From the NCBI RefSeq assembly GCF_000143415.4, contig NW_003314262.1, positions 2,910,519-2,974,518 of the forward strand: a DNA stretch of 64,000 nt, in the 5' to 3' direction. Below are positions 1 to 12,236 of this stretch, one piece after another (positions within the stretch are counted from its first letter, which is position 1; each line of letters starts with the position of its first letter). A program made the translations under genes and the position numbers. Source of the stretch: Selaginella moellendorffii (taxonomy: Eukaryota; Streptophyta; Lycopodiopsida; Selaginellales; Selaginellaceae). A model generated the notes under the pieces. The model was not told the DNA's origin and did no database searches. It worked only from the letters and a program-made list of their open reading frames with translations.

Positions 1-640
1 TAATGGGCCTTCTAGATCTTTGTTAAAGTACATCCTTTGAGAACATCAAAGAGTTCTTGATAGAGATGTGTGAAGTGAGTGTATGTTTGATTGAGTTTGT
101 CAAAGTGGGGGTGTTCGTTGTGCTTCCATTTCCAGATATCCAAGCGTTTGGTCTTCCCTTGAAGGAAGCTACCCCAGAGTGTGGATTCGTAAATGATAAC
201 TGTGCTTCCTTATGAAGGATTCCCATGGCTCCCTCCCAAACTTCCTATACTGCCGAGCATTCCCATAATATATGTCGTTATGTCTCTTTTGCTCCACAAA
301 CATTGCACCCTGTGTTCAGGAGGTTTATTGCCACGAGTGAGGGGAGTCATTCTTGTTGGGCTAGCCATATGAAGTAGCAATTTTTGGTAGATCAGTGGCC
401 TTTTCAGATCTTGTTCACACATTGCGAGTGCTTCAGGGGGAGGATTTGTTAAGCTCTTGCTTTTTGGATAAAAGTGGAATGAGTTGAGGGGCGAATCATT
501 CGTTGGCCGAGCTTAGTCTTATATTGAAAGAACCCCTTGCATGTGTCCTTCCATTCCCACTCCACCAGGTCCCACTGTAATTCATCTAGCGTTTAGTGGC
601 AGAACCAATAGAGTCTAGCATACTGTCACTCCGAAATTGC
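1..640 (-). pseudogene. LINE-type retrotransposon fragment with zinc-binding (zf-RVT-like) C-terminus
   Basis: Read on the minus strand, roughly 320 down to 170 gives a C-x2-C-GAKET...RHILWEC pattern followed by a Trp-containing stretch. This is the signature of the zinc-binding domain that follows reverse transcriptase in plant LINEs. In-frame stops interrupt it (for example right after GAKET and before the VWEGAMG stretch), so it is a dead fragment. No reverse transcriptase core is visible in the part inside the window; it would lie to the right on this strand, where a truncated LTR now sits. Identification rests on the Cys/His spacing alone and is moderately sure. Confidence 0.45.
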
Positions 641-708
641 TGGGTTTATGCATGCAATCTTCTTCTCCATCTGGATGATGCAGACAAGCTGGGTAACAAT
701 CATATTTG

Positions 709-1908
709 GGAGATCTCTGAGATGGACCCGAGATGGACAAGATGGAGTCCGAGATGGACCCGAGATGGAGTTTGAGATGGAGTCCGAGATGAACCCAAGA
801 TGAAGTTCGAGATGGAGTCCGAGACTGAGACTGAGACCAAGTCTGAGCCCGAAATTGGGACTGGGACCGAGTCCGAGTCCGAGTCCAAGTTCGAGTCTGA
901 ATACTAATACAGGTTGTTGGGTGAAAGCCCAAAGCGATCGTCCCCTGGGGGGGGGGGGGGGGTTGCAGGGGGTTCCAAAAGTATAGTAGGGAGAGTGTGG
1001 GGGTTAGAGCCCAATGGAGCCAGTTTGGCCCAGGAAGGCCATACCCAGCTGTTGGGTGATGGGATGACCACTGGAAAGTCCAAAATTAGAATGAATACGG
1101 ACAGACAAGCGGGGTAGCTTGGTGAAGTGTTCAAGAGCCAGCTCTAGTTCCCCCGGGAAATCGAATGGTCGATGCTCCTAGTCCAAGTGTGGGTGGCACT
1201 ACCTACTTGGATACCTAGTGTGGCTCAACGGAACCTTGCTCTAAGCCCATGGCTAGAGCACCTAAGGGCAGAAGGCAGGGAGAGTACCCACAAGGCTTGC
1301 GTAGGGCCACAGTGTTCCGAAATGTTGTCCCAAAGTCCCAGACTGCGGAAAGGAAAAGGAGCAGTCCTTTGGTGTGGTGACCAAGGATACAGTCACGTGG
1401 TGAGGAAGTCCCAGTGGATAGTGGGACTTAGTGGTTGGGCCTGTGGGCCTTGATCCAGTGGTAGTGTTGGCGAACACGACCAGAAATGGAAAGGACTTAG
1501 TGGGGACCGAAGGAAGGATATTGAGGAAGGTTGTTCCCCTTGTCGGTGGTCATCCTAAGGGTGCTAAGGAGTGGATCTGGGATGACCACTCATGGATGGA
1601 TGGCCCAATATTTGAGAGATGAGATGGCAATGTAAGTGGTGTTGGATCACCATGTGACCAAAGTGAATGGGCATGGCCTTAGCGTAACAGGCCGATATGT
1701 CAGAGATACCTTTGGGGTGTCAGTCATGAGATTGGACACGTGGTGCACTGGGACCAAGTGCAACAGTTGAGTGGCATGGATGCCATTCACGGGGCTAGTA
1801 AGCCCCAAGTCCATATTAGGATTTATGGAGGTTGTGAGTGAGACTCCTCCAAGTGGTCGGAGGTGTGGTTAAGTGACTAAAGTAAAATGGAAAATTTAGT
1901 CGCTTACA
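709..1908 (+). mobile_element. 5'-truncated LTR of family alpha
   Basis: This matches the complete alpha LTR at 2891-4801 from the hexamer array onward and ends with the same GTCGCTTACA terminus at 1908. The TGTGAGACAC start and the first 200 or so bases are missing, and only a short GAGATGG/GAGTCC array (709-900) remains. No matching TSD can be defined. A 15-G homopolymer at about 947-961 lies at the position where other copies have a short G run. Confidence 0.8.
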
Positions 1909-2880
1909 CAACTAAAGTGAATGTGAAGCAAGAATCAATTGTTATCCTCTCATCCTCTTATAGTTCAAGTGGAGAAGTCATGCTAGTATCAACATTGAAT
2001 TCACTAGCTCCAGCTTTAGTAATATTCAAAGTTGTTAGCAATGCTTTCCAGTTTTCAAACCTCTCAATCGACGTGCACTTGTTTTTGTATAGTCTCGTAA
2101 GCAAGCTTCCATCCTCTTACAACAGCAACATTTTCTTCGAGCTACCACCTCTTATTAATAGCATAGGTTCCAAATGGAAGGGGATGGAAAACAAGCAGGA
2201 TGTCCATAATTGGTGCAAGATCAAGACTATACACTTCCAACATTTTGAAAGCACAGTGTTTATAGTTCATTGTGGTGGGTATTTAGATTGTGTGGATGAA
2301 GCATGCAATCGAGACCACTGTAGAAATTCTATTTTTCTTGAAGGGTTTGCAATCAATCCTCCAGTTTGTGACACTATTGTTATTGGATTCAAGTGTCGAT
2401 TCTACAAAAATGCTCCTCTATGTCATACTATCTACAAAGCCAAAATGTACTACTTTCTTCCACATGATAGAAGAGCTATAGTGCATGTTAGCACACACAT
2501 ACATCTAATGTAAGAAGGGATGCAAAAGAGTTCTCTTAATTGTTTCAAAAATGTTGTGCAAGAAGAGATTATGAGAAACTCATTTGCAACTCCAAAACAT
2601 ATTCAAAAGATTATCCTCAAGGATTTTATCGCAAACACCTTACTCAATGCAGGTTGCCAAAAGATAACTAAACAAGGCTAGCTTGTGGGACTTATTACAA
2701 GGAGTACAACTTGCTACTAGCCTAAGGAGGTACATTTGTTATATATCATACATTATAATAATATCTTTTTTTTACATTATATTATTTAGGATAAAATCTT
2801 GAATATGTGAATCTCAAGAGGGGAAGTTGCTATAAAAAATTGACTCCATCCTTGAATTGAAACAAACCTATCCATATGAG
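1909..2880 (+). pseudogene. N-terminal part of a decayed SWIM/MULE-like transposase
   Basis: An open stretch of about 200 codons (1909-2513) contains HCGGYLDCVDEACNRDHC, a Cys-rich zinc-binding pattern, then a run ending RAIVHVSTHIHL. That ending resembles the (G)xHxH motif seen upstream of the DDE domain in plant MULE-like proteins that end in a SWIM finger. The ATG at 1887 lies inside the LTR terminus, so it is not an original start. After the stop at 2513 the same reading continues to about 2700 with further stops. The gene is cut by the solo LTR at 2891-4801, and probable downstream parts lie at 5690-6830. Family assignment is by motif only. Confidence 0.4.
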
Positions 2881-2890
2881 TTCATCCATG

Positions 2891-4801
2891 TGTGAGACAC
2901 AAAATCCCTAGGCCCCAAAGTGGAGCTGGAAGGGCGCCACGTGGTAGTGGCCGAAGCGAGAGCCAAACGAGCGTAAGACGTTTGGACCAAAAGCTCCGAC
3001 TTGAAAAGTCAAGAGCGGGAGTGGAACTCCCAACAAAGTGCTCGAGGAACAAGTATGAAGCGAGCAATAAGCGAGGCTCCAAAAAGGGACCCAAAAAGGA
3101 CCAACACATGACATGTGGAAGTGTCCGAGATGGAGTCCGAGGTGGACCCTAGTTGGAGTCCGATATGGAGTCCGAAGTGGAGTCCGAGATGGAGTCCGAT
3201 ATGGAGTCCGAGATGGACCCGAAGTGGAGTCCGAGATGGAGTCCGATATGGAGTCCGAGATGGACCCGAGATGGAGTCCGAGATGGACCCGAAGTGGAGT
3301 CCGAGGTGGACCGAGACAGAGTCCGAGATGGACCCGAGATGGAGTCCGAGATGGACCCGAGATGGAGTCCGAGATGGAGTCCGAGGTGGACCGAGACGGA
3401 GTCCGAGATGGACCCGAGATGGAGTCCCAGATGGACCGAGACGGAGTCCGAGATGGAGTCCGAGGTGGACCGAGACGGAGTCCGAGATGGACCCGAGATG
3501 GAGTCCGAGATGGACCGAGACGGAGTCCAAGATGGAGTCCGAGATGGACCGAGACGGAGTCCGAGATGGAGTCCGAGATGGAGTCCGAGAAGGACCCGAG
3601 ATGGAGTCCGAGGTCGAGACTGAGACCGGGACCGAGACCGAGACTGAGACCGAGACCGGGATCGAGACCAAGACCGGGACCGGGACCGAGACCGAGACCG
3701 AGGCCAAGGCTGAGACCGAGTCCGAGTCCGAGTCCGAGTCCGAGTCCGAGTCCGAGTCCGAGTCCGAGTCCGAGTCCGAGTCCAAGTCCGAGTTCGAGTC
3801 TGAGAGGGTGAAAGCTCAAAGCATTCGTCTCCCAGACCCTGGGGGGTTTGGTGAGCTCCAAAAGTATAGTGAGGGGGAGGACTGCAGTGGAGCCAGTTTG
3901 GCTAGGAAAGGCCAGTTTGTCCCAGGAAGGGCCAGACCCAGTGTTGGGTGATGAACTGACCACTGGGAAGTCCAAGACTAGAGTGAATACGGACCGACAA
4001 GCGGGGTAGCTTGGTGAAGTGTTCAAGAGCCGGCTCTAGTTCCCCCGGGAGATCGACTGGCCGATGCTCCCAGTCCAAGTGTGGGTGGCACTACCTACTT
4101 GGATACCAGGTGTGGCTCAACGGAACCTCGCTCTAAGCCCATGGCTAGAGCACATAAAGGCGAAAGGCGGGGAGAGTACCCAGGTGGCTCGCGTAAGGCC
4201 ACGGTGTTCCGAAATGTTGCCCCAAAGGCCCAGACTATGGAAAGGAAGAGGAGCAGTCCTCTGGGGTAGTGACCAAGGACACAGTCGTGTGGTGAGGAAG
4301 TCCCAGAGGACCGTGGGACTTGGTGGTCGGGCCTGTGGGTCTCGATCCAGTGGCAGTGTTGGCAAACACGGCCAGGGGCAGAAAGGGACTTAGTGGGGAC
4401 TGACAGAGGGATATTGGGGAAGGCTATTCCCCTTGTCGGTGGGCATCCTAAGGGTGCTAAGGAGTGGATCTCAGATGACCACTCACAGATGGTTTGCCTA
4501 GTCTTGGAGAGCCAAGACTGTGATGCAAGTGGTAATGGACTACCAGTGTGGCAAAGGTGATTGGGCATGGCCTTAGCGTAACGGGCTGGCATGTCGGTGG
4601 TACCTTTGAGTGTCGGTCATGGGATCGGACACGTGGAGCACTTGGACCAAGTGCAAATGTTGAGTGGCATGGATGCCATTCTCGGGGCTAGCAAGTCCCA
4701 AGTCCTGGATTGGACTTATGGAGGTGGTGAATGAGACTCCTCGAAGTGGTCGGAGGTGTGGTTAAGTGACTAAAGTAGAATGGAAAATTTAGTCGCTTAC
4801 A
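2891..4801 (+). mobile_element. Solo LTR, family alpha, with 5-bp TSD CCATG
   Basis: It begins TGTGAGACAC and ends GTCGCTTACA, and is flanked by CCATG at 2886-2890 and 4802-4806. No primer-binding site or internal region adjoins it, so it is a solo LTR left by LTR-LTR recombination. It holds the longest clean hexamer array of the window. It is inserted into the SWIM/MULE-like pseudogene. Confidence 0.92.
3119..3810 (+). repeat. GAGATGGAGTCC / GAGACC / GAGTCC array inside the alpha LTR
   Basis: A hexamer-based array in three blocks: first mixed GAGATGGAGTCC and GAGATGGACCC units, then GAGACC units, then pure GAGTCC. Because the unit is 6 bp and lacks stop triplets in most frames, it creates long spurious open frames on both strands (Ser-Asp, Glu-Ser or Arg-Pro repeats). 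The same array is present in every alpha LTR here, with copy number varying between LTRs. Confidence 0.9.
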
Positions 4802-4806
4802 CCATG

Positions 4807-5690
4807 GAAGTTTGTTTCCAAACCAAGTTGTGAATGAGCAAGAGTGCCCCTTCATCTTCAAAATATTTACCATAGCCCCTACCTCTGATGTAGATCTAGT
4901 GTAAATCCCAAATAGACATGTTTGGGTCTAGTGACCTTACAAATACATGGGTACATTTTGACCATATGGAGCATGTATCAGGTTAGACCATCATGGGAGC
5001 TCATGTGTATGATCCAAGGTAATTTTTATTCTTATTCTATTGAAATTGTTGTAATATTTGTGTTTTCATAGGTTACGTTATAACTAGATAATTGCGACAG
5101 TAGAGTTTAAAGTACAAGACCAAATAGCCCAAAAAATATTTTAGAAGTCCCTCTCCGATATTGTCCTAAAGCAGACTGGTGAGCTTGCAAACTTTTACAG
5201 TTTCATGGCAATTAGGGCTAGTGCAAATTAGAATGGTGTTTGAGCAGTTTTTGGGAATGGTTAGCCATTAGAAGGTCATAAGAGGACTTGTGAGTTCCAT
5301 TGAGCTCAAAGCTTAAACCAACACTACCACCTTATCAAGCTAAAGTTTCAATAAATGTTTAAGGATTTGTGCAAACAATGGCAAGTTGCACCTTCTGAAG
5401 AGGAGCATTAGGCAAAAGTAAATGAGATTTGTGTGGTGGGGTGAAGATGGTTATACGGATGTAAGTTGTTTACCACAACTTGAGTCATGGTTAAGGTGGT
5501 GGGAAGTTAGGATATTCCAGTGGGGTCATCACTTTTTTTAGGTTGGTTTCTATTTTTTCTTCTCATTTTATTACCTTTTAATATTGCCTTTTCCATTATA
5601 ATCAACCATTTAAAGACCTTATATATACCCCAATTGTGAATCTATCCAAAAGTAAGCACCAAAGTTCGTGTTCCTCTAGGGTAGGGAAAG
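4807..5690. other. No recognisable gene
   Basis: Decayed, AT-rich sequence. It probably belongs to the same dead gene region as its flanks, but no motif could be read on either strand. Confidence 0.4.
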
Positions 5691-6830
5691 GGAAAATGAG
5701 TCTATACGAAGCTTATCTATTAGATTTGATACCACTATAGAGCAATCTTCAAAAGCGTTGGCATTCAAGGAAGGAAGATATGTGGGAACAAGGCCTTCTG
5801 TTGAGATGTTACATGATAGGATGAAGAGAAAATTAACCCCACCCACCCAAACAATAGCAACTGCAATTGTGTAAATGGTTCGTGGCACATCTATAAAGTA
5901 CACTCCCTGGGCTTTTATTGGTGATATGAAGACTGTCCGCTCAAAGCGTCATTTCTCCTTTACTAATGAAGGTGTTCGCATGGATCTTAGAGTAAAAAAA
6001 CTCTCACAGGCTTGATGTTGAATACCATTCTACTCCAAGACACCACTCTCGATGAACCGGTAAACCGAGCCACCTCAAGTGGCTGATAAAGAGAGCGTAT
6101 CACAATAGGTTGAAATTGCTTACCGTAACGTGGAGCTGAAGCAATGGGCAATCTGATACATGCTAGCAAAATTGAATGTAAGGTGTGTGGGGATGCTTTC
6201 GAGAGGCAAGTGTTGGGCCTGGATTCGTGGTGATAAATCTACTTTTGTTTCAGCCCCATGTTTCTATGGGGAACGAAAGAAAGTAAGATTTTCAAGATGG
6301 TGTTGGCTATATTGTTGCAACATTGATGCCAACCATACAAAGTGGCTTGAAGACACTGTAATGACTAAACCTGATGCAATACTTAAAGAATGGCTAGTTG
6401 CTAATAGAGTTGCACTCAACTTAGATGAGATTAAAAACCTTGAGAAATCTGGTTTCAATCTTAAGAGGAGAGTTGAAGATATGAGTGATAGAACTAAGAT
6501 TATTCCTACAAAGATGCATATGAGGCTAGCAAGAAAAGGTAAAGTAGTTAAATTATTGGTACCGTCTCCAAGTAGAAGTAGGGTAAAATAAATTTGGCTC
6601 AAACACTTGAGTGTGGGATTCTCTTCACGAAGTACATCATTGTGCTTGCAAAGGAGTATATAGTCAAAATAAAAAGTAAAGAGTACACAATTGCTATTCA
6701 AGGCTTCCCTTCTTGCACATGTCTAGACTTTACGAAATGTGAAGAACATGGGAAGGCATATATTCCTTACAAACATATGTACTACATCGTCATCAACATC
6801 TTGCACTAGGATCCTAAAGTGGATATTCAT
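5691..6830 (+). pseudogene. C-terminal part of a decayed SWIM/MULE-like transposase
   Basis: Frames change at least twice. The piece at 5700-5980 includes GRYVGTRPSVEMLHDRMKRK. The piece at 6160-6591 includes a stretch reading WLYCCNIDANHTKWLEDTV. The piece at 6594-6806 includes YTIAIQGFPSCTCLDF...PYKHMYYIV. The last is a SWIM zinc finger (CxCxnCxH) whose third Cys is Tyr here (PYKH in place of the usual PCKH), so it would not bind zinc normally. Several stops and frame shifts show it is dead. With 1909-2880 it forms one gene split by the solo LTR. The family is inferred from the SWIM finger and the HxH motif upstream. Confidence 0.45.
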
Positions 6831-7591
6831 ATATACTAAGTAAGCTTTACTATTGCTAAGTTGCAAAAAACTTTTGGAGATAACTAGATTTTTCTAACAC
6901 TATCAATGTTTATTCTCTATCAATAATATAAACTTATTATACTTTATATAATTGATAAAAAACATTTTTTTCATTTCACTTTTCATTTTATAAACTTGCA
7001 AGTGTTCTTTTTACAATACTACCCATAATACTCGTGTGTCTTCATTTCTATCTTTACCATCTCAAAAAAGATTTTATGATAGTCTTTCAGGTGTGTGATG
7101 TTGCAATGTGTCACGAGAGCATATATACTATCATACTGATCATCACTATTGTTTCCACCAGACACTAAAAAACAAAGAGGGCATTTCTTGAAAGTCATAA
7201 AATTGCAGTTTTCTAAAACAAGTAAGAGAACATTCTTTTTCACCCAATTTATTGTGCCCTCTGTTATTGCATTTATCTCCAATTCATGATCACTATCCTC
7301 ACTATCTTCTCTTCATTTTCTTGTATCTTCATTTTCTTGTATGGTTTGGTTATGCTATGTAATGGGATAGTTATTGCATCTCCTAGCCCTTGAACCCTAG
7401 GAAGAAAGATTATAAGAGTTAAAATTACTAACACTAAAATTTACAGACATTTGTGTGTATTTCCCTCTTTTTAAATGAGAGTATGAATGAAAATCTATAA
7501 ATTCTAGATAATATGCTATGACAAACCCCTCAAAAATGTATTCTAGAAAAGAACCAAGTCTTTCTTTTATATGTAATAAGCTTACATCAAC
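6831..7591. other. AT-rich region without a supported gene
   Basis: A minus-strand open frame of 87 codons at 7019-7282 has a CPLC pair and later His residues, which could be a degraded zinc finger. It has no upstream continuation and I cannot assign it. The remainder is low-complexity AT-rich DNA. Confidence 0.3.
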
Positions 7592-7856
7592 GGTTTTGTA
7601 GCACTATCTCTCTCCCCTTAAGCTAACTAAAAAAGGGGTAATTGCTTGATGAGAGAACCCTTAGTGGCTATTTTATCCCCATTTATCCCCCAAGGTTCCA
7701 AGGATCCACGGTGACAGTATATCCAAATCTTATTCTATAATCATATGCATTACACTCAACCCCCCCTTCAGAGATGTCAATGCCCTCATTGACTATTGAC
7801 TAACAACCCCTACTGAGCCAAGAGGAACCAGCACCTCCATTTCTGCACTGAATCTA

Positions 7857-8025
7857 CTAATCCTTCCATTATGTAGACTAGCTATTCCATGTGAGGCAAC
7901 TAGTCATCCCCCCATACCACAATCTCTACCAATCCTTCCATTGTGTAGACTAGCTATTCTATGTGAGGCAATCTCTACCAATCCTTCCATTGTGTAGACT
8001 AGCTATTCTATGTGAGGCAAGTAGT
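7857..8025 (+). repeat. Short tandem/direct repeats inside the TRIM
   Basis: Three copies of a 43-48-bp unit with the core CCATTGTGTAGACTAGC followed by TATTCTATGTGAGGCAA start near 7857, 7925 and 7973. The second and third are directly tandem. They make up much of the TRIM internal region. Confidence 0.8.
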
Positions 8026-8212
8026 CATCCACCCATACCACAGTCTCACGGTGGATACCCTCGTCCGTGGATACTCCACACAAGAGGAAGGACATACGCA
8101 TGGATGCCCAATACGTATGATTTCAAATTTAGAGGTAGGAATATACCTTACTCAAGGGTATATTATATTTTTAAGTAGCCACTAATCAATGGGAATCGAA
8201 CTCATGCCATTT

Positions 8213-8225
8213 GCTCTGATACCAA
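8213..8225 (-). promoter_or_regulatory. TRIM primer-binding site
   Basis: The plus strand reads GCTCTGATACCAA. The minus strand is TTGGTATCAGAGC, complementary to the 3' end of plant initiator tRNA-Met. It directly abuts the inner edge of the right LTR. Confidence 0.85.
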
Positions 8226-8384
8226 CTATAGCACACCCTATCTCTCTCCCCTTAAGCCAACTAGTAAAGGGGCAATTGCTTGATGAAAGAGCCCTTAGTG
8301 GCTATTTTATCCCCATTTATCCCTTAAGGTTCCAAGGATCCACGGTGACAGTATTCATCCTATGATCACATGCGCTACAGGTTT

Positions 8385-8780
8385 TTTTTCTTTCCTTTCA
8401 AACGGTTATATGGCTTTACATAGAATTTTATTTCAAATTTAATACTTTTTTAATTCTGAAAAACCTGACATTTACTAGTAAATAAGCATAGAGTACAAAT
8501 TTAAGGAAGTGACAAGAATACTTTTTCTACAAACATTTTATTTTATGTTCTAACAAACATCCCTATTATGGCATGTAGTAAATATTTGAATTGTTAGAAC
8601 AAAAAGTGTCCTTTAGAACATTTTTATCTATATAATATGTAGAGAGTTATGAAATTATTAAGTTTGCCATAACCCTAATATTTTAAAGTTTTTAATATTT
8701 GTATTAAACTACAATTGAAACTTGAGCTCAACTCACAAGCTCAACTCTTCAACTCGTGAGCTCAAGTATGGTCCACGCTC
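8385..8780. other. AT-rich sequence, no gene seen
   Basis: Low-complexity AT-rich DNA between the TRIM and the old beta element. No motif or long open frame was found. Confidence 0.5.
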
Positions 8781-11700
8781 CTTTATGAGAGTAGTGAGCT
8801 CTCACTAATCTTGATTTAATCTTAATAGCCTTGCACCTTGGCTGAGGATAATGATGTTCAATTTAGTTGTTTAATGTTGAGATATTAGTACCCATATTAT
8901 ACCTTGTCTATGAGAAGGTCCAATATGAGTCTATCTTATGATCTTCACTTTAGTTTCAGCTAAGTGTTGATTATGCAAAGCTAGCCTTTTCAATGCATGC
9001 TTAGGGCTATTGGCTAAACATGTTAGTGGGCTTATTGCGATTTAATTGGATTCGAGTGATCATTTAGTTCATACTTGTCCATAAACCTTTATTTCAGATT
9101 TAAGGTATTATATTCATGTTGGAAAAGTATATGACTTGATGATGTGAGTTTAGTGTTTGGGTTTTGTGAAGGCAAGTTAAAGAGTGATTGTTGGTTGCTT
9201 TGCAACTAGTGATTATTTATAAATTTTGTCAATGCCTATTGACACTTGCTTTGCTTGATGAAGATTTATCAATGATAGGCTTACTTTATCGGATAGTGTT
9301 GTAAAGGATTATGTCATTGAACTTATATAAGTTTTCCATGTTAGTATATCAACTCTACCTCTGTTGATATCATTTGGTTGCATTTAGTCCGTAGTGTTGG
9401 ATTACATTGAGTCTTGGACATGGTGATTCACTCCTTAGTAATGTGGTATCTGTAACTGAGTAATGTTGAAAGATTGGTCTTAAATATTGACTAAGGTATC
9501 TTCAACTTTGGTTAGTTTGGTTGTTAAAGAGCTTTGAGTGGTAATTCACTCTTGCTTTTTTCTAATTTTGTTCTAGTGTTGATAGCATTGAAGTGATGCC
9601 TTGTCGTTGATATTGTTCATGTTGAGATTTGAGTGAAATAAAATGTCTCTCCGTAGAATTAATATTGAGTTTCATTAGTTTCGATGCAGATAGTTTTAAG
9701 GATTTGGCTATAACTTTGTGTAATTAGCATTTGTGTAGTTGCTAGTTAGCAACTATTTTGGCATTCAAATGAGCTGAGTAGCAAATTGAGTTAGTTGTGT
9801 TTTAGATAAGATTATTTAGTAAAGGTTGAACTTTGGTTTTTCCTTGAAAAATGATTCAATTGTGGACTATGCTAACTTTATGAGAGGAAGAGTTAATGAT
9901 CGATATTGAAAATGTTGGTTCTTTGTTGGATTTGAATTAAGATATATCAATTATTGATGATTTTTCTTGTGCTTGTTATAAAGTGAGTTACATCTTGCTA
10001 TAAAGATGGATTCATAGAGGATTGTTTGGTAATTACTTGTTAAGCATAGCTTCAATATGCTTAGATTTTGGATTGATGCAAATATGCTTTTCATTAGCTT
10101 TTGCATGTTTTACTTCTAGCTATACTGAGGAGAATATTGTGGGTTGTACCATGATTTCTTCTTTGGCCTTGACATTAATTTATACGAAATTTATGATCAT
10201 TGTTAGACAAGATTTGGTTATAGATTTCTTTACGCTTTTGGGTCCTTGAGTTTTATAGTCATTATTCTGTTTGCTAAAAGTTGTTAGGGAAGGCATTTTT
10301 GGCTCATTAACTTCAATATTGAAGTTCGTTTCTACTAGCAATCATTGGTGATGATTGACTATCATCTAGGATAGTTAATTATCCTTGTCAAAGGTTTTGC
10401 TAAATTATTATTGGTATTGAATGATTTATTATTCATCTAGATAGTGGATTTTTTCTTCGATAATGATTATGCATCTCTTTATTGATAGGATGATTGATGA
10501 TCTTTTATGATAGTTAGTTGTTCTCTTTGATAACTTTTGGCTTTTCGCAATACTACATATTCTTTGTGGTTTGCTCTGGATTGATCTCTTGGGTTTAAGA
10601 CATCAATAGAATGTTGCCGACACTTACTTGAGCAACTTAAGTTTTTTTGTATTGTTGACTACAATTTATTTAGATTGTTTAACGTGATAGTTGACATGAA
10701 TGAGTGTTTATTTGTCTTGTTGCATTCATTCTGTTTTGTTGATTGTTGCTTGAGTTAGTTCTGATAAATTATGATGTTATTTCATACATTTGCGAATATT
10801 TTTTTTATTTGTTATGATACTTTATGTTCTTTTAATCATCTTTTATAAGTTATTTGGCATATTATCTGCAATTTTTGATAGTTAAGTTTTATCATTGAGT
10901 TTTTTTGATAATACACTTGCTATTGAATTTTATTGGATGGTGAATTTTATGTTTTCCAATTATAATAATCTTGGTGGTTCCTATACTATAATATTGGTTT
11001 ATTGAATGATAACTTCCTTAGAATACTTTTGTATTCTAACTTAAGATTTATTCATTCATAATTAAGTCTCTTAGATATTATTGTCTATGACTTTGATATT
11101 GTATATCTATTGATCTTTGAGTTTGGGCCAGTATAGGAAGATTGGCTTCGGCACTTAGTGTACTTGGTGAAATTTCTAATTATAGGGTAGCTATTATCAA
11201 CTTGTCACATCACCCACCTCTTTGTCAATGTTCCTTATTTTTCAAGGATATGACCATGTAAACAACTTTAACTGACTATTTATAGTAGTCTATTTAAACC
11301 TTACTGATGAGTTTAGTTTTTTTGCTCATAAGGGTTGGGGCCTCTATGTCCTTGTAGTCAAAAGTGTATCATATTTTTGTAAGCTAGATGACACCCAGAG
11401 CAACACAGGTGGCTAACTCTGTTAGTTATTTTCTTGTCGACAAGAGGTTATTTTAACTCATTTAAGTTGGTACATTTCTCACAAAAGTGTAAACACCATA
11501 AACTTTTTCTGAAATAGTTTCCTTAGTAATGTTCTAGATAAGAGTATGGAGTAACGAGGATATCAATCTTCCCTAAGGGGGCGAGAGTGTCGCAAATATG
11601 ATTTCAAATATCAATGTTACCTGTCGGTTAGTCCTTTTAGATATTTTTTCTTTACTACCACAACAGTAGAAGGTTAGTATTGTTGGACCCTTTATTAGTC

Positions 11701-12236
11701 CCTCTTGTGCTAGTAGAGTTAGTCCCTCTTATGCTGGTCCCTCAGGCATTAACAAGGATTGAATTGTTGGTTACTATTATATCCAAATTAATTCTCTTAC
11801 ATATGCCTTTTGGGTAACCTAACATAACTGCTACCATATGAAATACAAGCTACTATACTATCTTAAGGGGTTCCAAATATATAGTAGGGATAGTGGGTAG
11901 GTCGGGCATGGTCGACTAACTTAAGATATAGTTTAGCTCCTGCTTGCGTGCTTGTCCTTATTCTATGTCTGGCTTAAGCCTAATCTAAGTTCCACACCAT
12001 GTTAGCTGGTGGAGTACCCATGTTTTCGTATTAGATCACCAGTATGCTAAAATAGTGCCAAACTCCATTTAACTCTGTTTTGCGTGTTAGTTTTAGCATT
12101 GGGATGCCAGATGCTCTAGAATTGTTCCAAGTCACTCTATACTCTTGAAACTTCACTTTTTGGGCTATATACTCAAGAGTTGCTCTGTGCTGTAGTTCTA
12201 TTACTCCTTAGTGTTCTTAACACTAGTAAGTGCAAC
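8781..12236 (+). mobile_element. Old, decayed LTR-beta element (plus orientation)
   Basis: This stretch is a diverged reverse complement of the internal region of the young beta element (47616-50714, 39505-39877, 26785-26921 and 13384-14745). It is followed by a purine tract and TGTCGCAAATATG at about 11589, the start of a degraded LTR. It is much more AT-rich than the young copy, and most differences look like C-to-T or G-to-A, as expected for long-methylated repeats. No coding domain is recognisable. It preserves empty sites for three later insertions seen in the young copy: near 9790 (alpha element), near 10165 (transposon B) and near 10295 (transposon A). Confidence 0.8.

Larger units (their letters stand above)
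7597..8379 (-). mobile_element. Complete TRIM (terminal-repeat retrotransposon in miniature)
   Basis: Two direct repeats, 7597-7754 and 8227-8379, share about 130 bp including CTCTCTCCCCTTAAG and GGATCCACGGTGACAGTAT. They flank an internal region of only about 470 bp. GGTTT occurs immediately outside both ends (7592-7596 and 8380-8384), a 5-bp TSD. A primer-binding site lies just left of the right repeat on the minus strand (8213-8225) and a purine tract (minus strand, 7755-7770) borders the left repeat. The element is therefore a minus-strand LTR element with no coding capacity. The right LTR inner terminus is CTATA instead of CTACA. Confidence 0.85.

Noticed and set aside
1773-1792. Short palindrome TGGCATGGATGCCA in alpha LTRs (also near 4668, 41464, 47476) as another copy of the transposon palindrome
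   Set aside because: It shares the TGGCATG half-site but lacks the GGCC centre and the outer bases, and occurs once at a fixed position in each LTR. Probably coincidental.
2908-4026. Long open frames of 100-370 codons in GAGTCC arrays (also 39852-40875, 45760-46887, 57778-58471, 63474-63995)
   Set aside because: They are open because a 6-bp repeat without stop triplets is open in most frames on both strands. They give Ser-Asp, Gly-Leu or Arg-Pro runs, start and end in LTR sequence and differ in length with the array.
7857-8025. CRISPR-like direct repeats
   Set aside because: Two of the three units are directly tandem with no spacers, and they lie inside a TRIM in a plant genome.
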